64,000 nt of DNA from Caulobacter endophyticus (GTDB lineage Bacteria; Pseudomonadota; Alphaproteobacteria; Caulobacterales; Caulobacteraceae): assembly GCF_029543245.1 (NCBI RefSeq), contig NZ_JARQWV010000003.1, positions 62,001-126,000 of the forward strand. The letters run 5' to 3'. This document shows positions 60,401 to 64,000 of the stretch, piece after piece (position 1 is the stretch's first letter; each line of letters opens with the position of its first letter). The notes below the pieces were generated by a model that saw only the letters and a list, made by a program, of their open reading frames with translations, made no database searches and was not told the DNA's origin. A program made the translations under genes and the position numbers.

Positions 60401-62335
60401 CCGACAGAGGAAGGCCTCACCGGCCAGCCCTTCACCGTCACGCCCGTGCGCGAGACCGTGCCGGCGTCCGGCGCGACCCCCGCCACGGAACGGGTGCGCT
60501 ACCAACTCACCGGCCTGGTGGACATCCGCAACCTGGCCCTCGTCCGGGCCCAGGCGCAGCTGGCCTCGGCGTTCAATGTCTGCACAGACCTGGGAGCCCA
60601 GCGCATCAGGCTGGGCTTCCTGTCGACCGGGGCGCTCAACGTCGACCTCGACAACTGGACCGCCGCACAGATCGCCGGGTACGTGGCGGGCGATCCCACC
60701 CAAGCCATCAGGATCATGGGCCTGGGCGGCGAGGCGATCCACTACGACAGCGTCACCGGGATCATCCGCGGTACGGGCACACGGATCGACGAGGCCCGAT
60801 ATGTGAATCCGGGCGCGGGTTCCCGTCGCATCACCCTGAGCGGCCACACCGACGAGGACGGCGCGGCGCTGCCCGGCCTGTCGCTGCCGGGCTTCTCCTA
60901 CAACCTCGCGACCGAGCAGCTGGACCTGGAGGGTATGGTCCTCAACGGCCTGCGCTACCAGGACAACAGCTTCGGCGGCACCCAGATCGACATCCGCCGG
61001 ATTTCGGCCGAGGACAGCCGGGCCATTGCGATCCAGATGGCCGCGGCCGGCGGCGGACAGGACATCGTCATCCCGAGGGTGCGGATCGACGACGCCACCT
61101 TCCGGATGAACAACCTGAGCGGGGCCGTCCATACGCCGCCGCCGGCGCCGCGGATGGCCCCGCCGACAATGGCCGCGCCGCCGCCGATCATGCCGCCGCG
61201 CGCGCCGGCCCCGATCCGCGGCGAAAGCGCCGCGCCGCCCTCGGCGGAAGCGACGCCGACCCCCGCCGCGCCGGCGCCGACCACGGCCCCGCCGGTCACG
61301 GGGACGGCCGCGACCGACACGCCGGCGGCCGGCGACGCCACGCCCTTCATCGGCGCGAATGCGGCGGACTGGATCGCGCGGAACACCAACCTGTTCCAGG
61401 CCCTGACCGGAAATCTGCACGTCGAAGGCAATATCCCGGAACTGAACATCGACTGGAGCCCCGACTTCGATTTCGGCGACTTCGACATCGATCTGCCGAT
61501 CACCAACGGCGAGATCAGCTACGCCGACCTGGAAGACCAGCTTCTGGACGACCTGGGTCGCCCCTTCGTCGGCGCCGCCGACTTCCGCGTGGATCCGTTC
61601 AGCCCCCGCCTTCGCCTGGGCGTGGGCGTGCGCGCGCCCATCATCCCTGACCCGGAGGACCCCCATCCCGATCCGGACGTCCCCGACTTCAACGACTTCT
61701 ACTACTGGCTGGTCGAATGGGATCTGCCCGGCAACGAACTGCAACGGGCCAACGCCGCCGAGGTGATGCAACTGCACCGCCTGGTCCGCGCCCATTCGCC
61801 GACGCCGGTCGAGCCCTCCAGCGGCCCCAACCAGACTGTGGAGTCGCTGGGCCGGGAACTGCAGATCAACAATCTCGACCTGTCCCTCAACACGACCTCG
61901 ACCTCGGACCTGCCGATCCGCATCGACGCCAACACCTCGATGGTTCTGGCCGGCGACGGGCTGCGCGCGTTCCACCTGACGGGCGCCCTGCAACCCGCCA
62001 GCGACGGCTTCGGCCTCCATCGCGCGGACAGGCCCGGCCAACTGCAGGTCGGGCTGGGCAGCCTCGGGGTGCGCAGCTTCCATCACACCCACGCGCTGGA
62101 TGGCGGCGGGTCGGCGGTGGTCAACACCGGCGCGATCACCATCACCGGCGTCGACCAGACCACCATCGACTTCATCGGCTGGAGCCCCACCCTGATCAAG
62201 GGTCACATCGCGTCGGCCGAGGCCCGTGACATCCACATCACGGTGCCGCACCGGCCGCCGGCGGCGCCCGGGGCGCCGGTCCCGTACGCCCCGCTCGACC
62301 TTGAGGGCAATCCGATCACGAGGGGCGCGCGATGA
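54488..62335 (+). CDS. Giant DUF4157-like/helical-repeat/beta-repeat protein of the injection system
   Basis: 2615 aa from GTG 54488. Visible parts: (a) about 50-130, DUF4157-like metal-binding segment with HELTH at 95-99 and a following Glu in ASEAEAHAVAL; (b) about 165-400 helical; (c) two related helical repeats, about 410-515 and 600-705 (LARDLLSTGFFNWVWDDEAK against IRELLHSSFFDAVHHEEALL); (d) from about 850 to 2600 a long beta-rich region of recurring strands (ITGLHVGRMELSRIDW, LRIERIEVTGLDM), reminiscent of AsmA/TamB-type repeats, with a coiled coil at about 1068-1150 and a Pro/Ala-rich linker at about 2215-2280. No toxin domain is recognised. No signal peptide. ATGA and GTGA overlaps fix its borders. 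It could be cargo, a scaffold, or a structural part; function unknown. Confidence 0.88.
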   Translation: MSAAAAKAPAPPAKAAFDVLVTDADPERAAATAEVLRGLADILGMDRASIDVRVDADSARLVRPHMARGALMDGVVRLDPAGFDPRGAGRYVLAHELTHLAQAANARPVAAPTLAASEAEAHAVALSILGGARQARVREGLPAGRAAFDVGAALANPAARRSEAGAEPAPPTLNQAVHANYQRELAAIRRLLDHWIITDGRVEQILRILQPLAFETATTLIGQLNSVERGHYIGNINAPHQRLYRREVLASYDALQPSELLRFDQELFEEMPLTPGSLTLPEAHAAVRALRGLPVPALEALDRSRNGPDIRALRTSALAPYDADAARLAQAAIENSRTAALDRARGNAEVRGLLERLRPLLAAGGSDNIRQALDELSGQRFSPERDPRFAAPVSAPTATSSTHEPPPLPPLALDLIIAQLDGEGLVERLIRGLPEADRYAPRYRNTFLMVLAHRRPDLNLNLARDLLSTGFFNWVWDDEAKLAYDILVQLPLAEQDRFRRLEDGELFERLYNELPEDFRNGPLFHGLEVARDANGRLIDAAARYNSMFRLQARYSQAVRDLVADFERGVTRDNALGLFNRLVALGRPAAERPDEPCLDLTADERLRPVVRHLDGRGLLQPMLDGLGDGVLQDRRYWNDLNAVLASRDPAMNTRRIRELLHSSFFDAVHHEEALLAFQIFRALPEGERAELAAAEDGALWGRLTRGLSRAMLQELGMAYGRTRTDASGENALRRRLSDPRVWTAATVRELNLLIAMEVSAGDFDWVFWQSRAQNAWRDRELAGVIERFQLYDERAGRLFPHPHIASAARDSGSWFCALFGTRAYELDFSSRAVPGADPFTGESTTWSELEGARLTVDLEQLEDTAGGPLISAYELRRSGGERIRIGGDNREQALAQPNVVDVELSANRGMARIRASRINLSRLAHIAPSWTVRTGAVTIENLDMEVRFADTDLRQPNGARLDAGLARADEVVATMGEAVYGAQSISLSDPHIDGAFDVRPLPDSPFLGVVFGLAWNLIYERAETTSRGMGLRSLVISFSDLRIEGLQTSGGLSVAAVSMEGAAVALGGNRAAYQRQLRMALAQRRARAQAAGDAATVASLTSRMADIDAALPELEARETELLALIQRMNQAGGVLPPQDEQRLLELQAADRVGGRGGLVADIGSLSVEGVDGPVRLRRAAVRDIRGEGETAALAFRQLTDRQAIEAFVRDGPPRTSRMATARADAGVRIGMGDIVLDDLVLPSAIPSSADLTARLDGLNQPPIGGDPNYGPLRRQLTDALALVSEYERLRGGGLTPDANGHFDRTPAERRRLNELSSQLQELFGLRVTNVTVNGPHLRIGPDASEPDGGNFGFGADVITATGITRLGLSIDRVEATGLRGGISFDQPAINALREPTRSLVRASGHADSLTVSGLRTGSGGRMDRLHMLDLNGAIAVQSDGILFSGLRIERIEVTGLDMPSTTSRLWSIGTTVLSGLTANVLVPFTPLAADAAPDTARGLMDADFTTFRIHSLHITAIDANQMGYEALSSGPGSLAKYRVAVESGRIGDIQLTEFNIAMPDGAPMRMDGSLDIGSFTKTRFAAAYQQTLNASGTLDRAAGPTPAVHVGFAQSGSMIVNLNRLEFSATDIDLPDRRSGRGVTITRTDLSAGLSIDDGTIGITGLHVGRMELSRIDWRTESGASITAHGTTVLENVDFSGSVNTLSETRSEYQIRELTVGRITATNLVYDDPPVRVTLRPQDAADPNAMEIRDIVVSNLLISRDGDRTTVGPTAGHREATIGVASSRFDFVADYARTLNVTGRLNANRIDVGLGPRGVVTARSRDLRLEADATYGSGATSGGGHVSIGSFDTGDIRYGDGTLSIGADGSDGLHIPSIETSALHFEDTDYKVEAAASGGSGRLALRGINVALDLNLHRSETERQTAGTPFRSLVMRRFDIQRVTATDLHVTLKSRGIHLVLPAERESSVGPISLLSPTEEGLTGQPFTVTPVRETVPASGATPATERVRYQLTGLVDIRNLALVRAQAQLASAFNVCTDLGAQRIRLGFLSTGALNVDLDNWTAAQIAGYVAGDPTQAIRIMGLGGEAIHYDSVTGIIRGTGTRIDEARYVNPGAGSRRITLSGHTDEDGAALPGLSLPGFSYNLATEQLDLEGMVLNGLRYQDNSFGGTQIDIRRISAEDSRAIAIQMAAAGGGQDIVIPRVRIDDATFRMNNLSGAVHTPPPAPRMAPPTMAAPPPIMPPRAPAPIRGESAAPPSAEATPTPAAPAPTTAPPVTGTAATDTPAAGDATPFIGANAADWIARNTNLFQALTGNLHVEGNIPELNIDWSPDFDFGDFDIDLPITNGEISYADLEDQLLDDLGRPFVGAADFRVDPFSPRLRLGVGVRAPIIPDPEDPHPDPDVPDFNDFYYWLVEWDLPGNELQRANAAEVMQLHRLVRAHSPTPVEPSSGPNQTVESLGRELQINNLDLSLNTTSTSDLPIRIDANTSMVLAGDGLRAFHLTGALQPASDGFGLHRADRPGQLQVGLGSLGVRSFHHTHALDGGGSAVVNTGAITITGVDQTTIDFIGWSPTLIKGHIASAEARDIHITVPHRPPAAPGAPVPYAPLDLEGNPITRGAR

Positions 62336-63801
62336 AGGCTCCCCCGGTCGCCAGGTCCGACACGCCTCCGCCGGCCCGCCATGCCGCCCTGGAGCGCGGT
62401 GCGCGCGACACCGCCGCCCGCGGGACGGCCGCGCCCGGCCTGCTGGGCTCTCGTCCGGCCGGTCCGCGCGCCCTGCCGCGCAGCAATCTCGCCCCGCTGG
62501 GATCGGCTTCCGGGCTGCCGCCCGCCTTGCAGCGCAGCTACGAGCGGCGGCTCGGCGTCGATCTCGACGGCGTGCGGCTGCATCGCGGCGCGGCCGCCGC
62601 CGAGGCGGCCCAAGGCGCGGGGGCGGACGCCCTGGCGGTGGGCGACGACATCATGCTGGGCGCCGGCAAGGGCCGTCCCGACAGCGCCGAAGGCCGCGAA
62701 CTGCTGCTGCACGAACTGGCCCACGTGGCCCAGCATCGCACCGGCCAGGCCAACGGCGAGACCCTGCGCGACGGTCCGCTCAAGCAAGGCATCGGCCGCG
62801 CCCCGCCCGAAGGCGAGTTCTATCGGGAAGAAGGCGCGGGACCGGAAACGCAGCACGTGCTGTTCGAGCACGACGGGGCAAGCCTCGACGCGGCCGACAT
62901 GAACACCCTGCGCGACCTCGCCGCCAGCCAGACGGGCGCGGTGATCATCGACGTCTACGGCTATTCCAGCGCCGAGGGCGACCCGGAATACAATATGAAC
63001 CTGTCGGCCCATCGCGCCATGCGGGTCAAGCAGGCGCTAGAAAGCCTGCTGCCGCCGACGACGGTGTTCTCGGTCCACGCCCGCGGCCAGGCCTCATCGT
63101 TCGGCCCACCCCTCCAGAACCGCCGCGTCGGGATCAATGTCCGTCCTTCCACAGTGCAGATGGGCGCCATCGGCCTGCTGGGCCATCTGGGGCGCCGCCC
63201 CAGCCTGCTCGGCGGCGATCTCAGGTTTCGCCTCGACCCGACCCTGCTGCTGCCGCCGACCCTGAGCGAGCCGGAACCCAGGCCCTACACCCTCGATCCC
63301 AGCGGCCCGGCCGTCAGACCCGCACATGTTCCCAGCCCCTTCGCCATAACCGGCATAGGCGGCGCGCCGCCACTAGGCGCCGGAGCGGTCGCCATGGGGC
63401 CGGCCCCTGGACCCGTCTTCGCCTGGAACCCGGCCTTGATGTTCGTTCCCCAGCGCCCCCAGGGCGTGCGGGCCGACGACTTCGACATGGGTCCGCTGGC
63501 GCTGGCGGCCTCGTCGCGCGGCGTGACGCTGATGGACGGCTGGGGGGCGTCGGCCCGCCAACGCTTCCTGGAGCAGACCGACGGCCTGATGCGGCTGGGC
63601 TTTCCACCCTGGCTGGCCGGCTACCTGGCCCAGCGCTCGATCGAAAAGGCCTTCGAGTACCGCATGGCCGAAGAGCATCCGAACTTCATGGATCACATGC
63701 AGCGCGAGGACGAAATCCGGGGAACTGCGCCGCACACGCTCGAGATCGATCTGCTGAAGGTGCCCGACTACACGCGCCGTCTCATCGAATTCTTTCGCTA
63801 A
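62332..63801 (+). CDS. DUF4157-OmpA domain fusion protein of the injection system
   Basis: 489 aa; ATG overlaps the previous stop (ATGA). The DUF4157 domain (about 62-135) reads LPPALQRSYERRLGVDLDGV, DALAVGDDIMLGAGKGR and LLLHELAHVAQH, with the HELAH metal motif at 127-131. It is followed by an OmpA/MotB-like domain at about 165-275 (VLFEHDGASLDAADMNTLRD, IIDVYGYSSAEGDPEYNMNL, NRRVGINVRP), which in other proteins binds peptidoglycan. A Pro-rich segment and a helical C-terminus follow. No signal peptide. DUF4157 is a known marker of eCIS loci; the linkage to an OmpA-like domain suggests an anchor to the wall or a cell-wall-targeted cargo. Confidence 0.9.
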   Translation: MKAPPVARSDTPPPARHAALERGARDTAARGTAAPGLLGSRPAGPRALPRSNLAPLGSASGLPPALQRSYERRLGVDLDGVRLHRGAAAAEAAQGAGADALAVGDDIMLGAGKGRPDSAEGRELLLHELAHVAQHRTGQANGETLRDGPLKQGIGRAPPEGEFYREEGAGPETQHVLFEHDGASLDAADMNTLRDLAASQTGAVIIDVYGYSSAEGDPEYNMNLSAHRAMRVKQALESLLPPTTVFSVHARGQASSFGPPLQNRRVGINVRPSTVQMGAIGLLGHLGRRPSLLGGDLRFRLDPTLLLPPTLSEPEPRPYTLDPSGPAVRPAHVPSPFAITGIGGAPPLGAGAVAMGPAPGPVFAWNPALMFVPQRPQGVRADDFDMGPLALAASSRGVTLMDGWGASARQRFLEQTDGLMRLGFPPWLAGYLAQRSIEKAFEYRMAEEHPNFMDHMQREDEIRGTAPHTLEIDLLKVPDYTRRLIEFFR

Positions 63802-63812
63802 GGGGAGCTTTT

Positions 63813-64000
63813 ATGTCCACCTCGCCGATCACGATCAAGGTGCTCAAGGCCGGCCTTCTGCGGGTGGACGCCGAGACGGGGGCGGTGCTGAAGGTCGTGC
63901 CCCTGCAGTACAATCCCGACACCGTGACCCGCAGCTTCCAGCCGCGCGGTTCCGCGGGCGACGGCGACCGGGTCGAGGCGCTGCGCCTGACCGGCCCGCC
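63813..64000 (+). CDS. Contractile injection system tube/LysM-type protein (partial, 5' end)
   Basis: First 62 codons only; the gene runs off the window. AGGGGAG lies 5 nt upstream of ATG 63813. Sequence starts STSPITIKVLKAGLLRVDAE, then VVPLQYNPDTVTRSFQPRG and DRVEALRLTGPP, the pattern of the CIS tube protein family (Pvc7/gp53-like, with a LysM domain later). It would link tube and baseplate. Confirms that the operon continues to the right. Confidence 0.85.
   Translation, partial: MSTSPITIKVLKAGLLRVDAETGAVLKVVPLQYNPDTVTRSFQPRGSAGDGDRVEALRLTGP

Noticed and set aside
46954-64000. Prophage instead of an injection system
   Set aside because: No capsid, portal, terminase, lysis or integrase gene is visible, and DUF4157, DUF4255 and AAA+ ATPase genes are typical of eCIS. 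The right flank is needed to be sure.
1-64000. tRNA, rRNA or CRISPR features
   Set aside because: I looked for CCA-ended cloverleaf-like stretches and regularly spaced direct repeats and saw none; the only short repeat family is the LacI-type operator.

Overview
The window is GC-rich (roughly two thirds G+C), densely packed alphaproteobacterial DNA. It most resembles Caulobacter or a close relative. The reasons are four long TonB-dependent receptors (TBDRs), a FecI/FecR-type cell-surface signalling unit, a carbohydrate-utilisation locus built around TBDRs rather than SusD-like lipoproteins, a group-2 Mrp antiporter operon with fused A/B subunits, and many ATGA/GTGA start-stop overlaps. No rRNA, tRNA or CRISPR array was seen. 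The organism assignment is inference from gene content, not from a marker gene.

Layout. (1) 1-6.4 kb: the tail of an unknown gene, a TBDR divergent from an L-rhamnose/H+ symporter (rhaT), a 14-TM-type MFS transporter, and two tiny proteins, one of them very proline-rich. (2) 6.4-13.2 kb (minus strand): ECF sigma factor, FecR-like anti-sigma, STN-type TBDR and S9 peptidase, a self-contained signalling and uptake unit. (3) 13.4-21.1 kb: a tandem universal stress protein, an intact 838-bp IS5-family (IS427-like) element inserted in a CTAG that contains the stop codon of mrpG, and the complete six-gene mrp (mnh/pha) cation/proton antiporter operon, with every gene overlapping the next by 4 nt. 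(4) 21.2-46.3 kb: a uronate-containing-polysaccharide utilisation locus. It has two GH28-like beta-helix hydrolases, two TBDRs, a heparinase-II/III-type lyase, a 2OG-Fe(II) oxygenase, a large secreted protein of unknown function, a LacY-like oligosaccharide symporter, a GH88 unsaturated uronyl hydrolase, a ROK sugar kinase, GH43 and GH97 enzymes, two LacI-family repressors and a GntR-like HTH-only protein. (5) 46.95-64 kb: the first ten genes of a contractile injection system (eCIS-type) operon, running off the right edge.

How it works together. Region 4 is tied together by a repeated 14-bp palindrome (TGATATCGATATCA and variants, general form TGnTAnCGnTAnCA, with one weaker copy). I found ten copies, nearly all just upstream of a transport or enzyme gene, which is the layout of one LacI-family regulon. 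The inferred pathway is TBDR uptake of fragments, periplasmic cleavage by the GH28-like enzymes, the lyase, GH43 and GH97, import by the LacY-like symporter, cytoplasmic hydrolysis of unsaturated uronides by GH88, and phosphorylation by the ROK kinase. One operator copy lies after the GH43 stop codon. It overlaps a promoter-like sequence and sits about 85 nt before a strong intrinsic terminator. The interval carries a small hairpin and an anti-Shine-Dalgarno CTTCCTCC tract, so it is a candidate operator-controlled small RNA.

Region 5 encodes sheath, tube, a baseplate-assembly-type protein with two CxxC pairs, a Pro-rich adaptor, a DUF4255 tail-cap protein, an AAA+ ATPase, a 78-aa protein, a 2615-aa protein with an N-terminal DUF4157-like HELTH motif followed by helical repeats and a very long beta-repeat region, a DUF4157-OmpA fusion and the start of a CIS tube/LysM-type protein. 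The 2615-aa protein and the DUF4157-OmpA fusion are the least explained and most interesting items in the window. Baseplate wedges, spike and tape measure are not visible and would be expected beyond the right edge.
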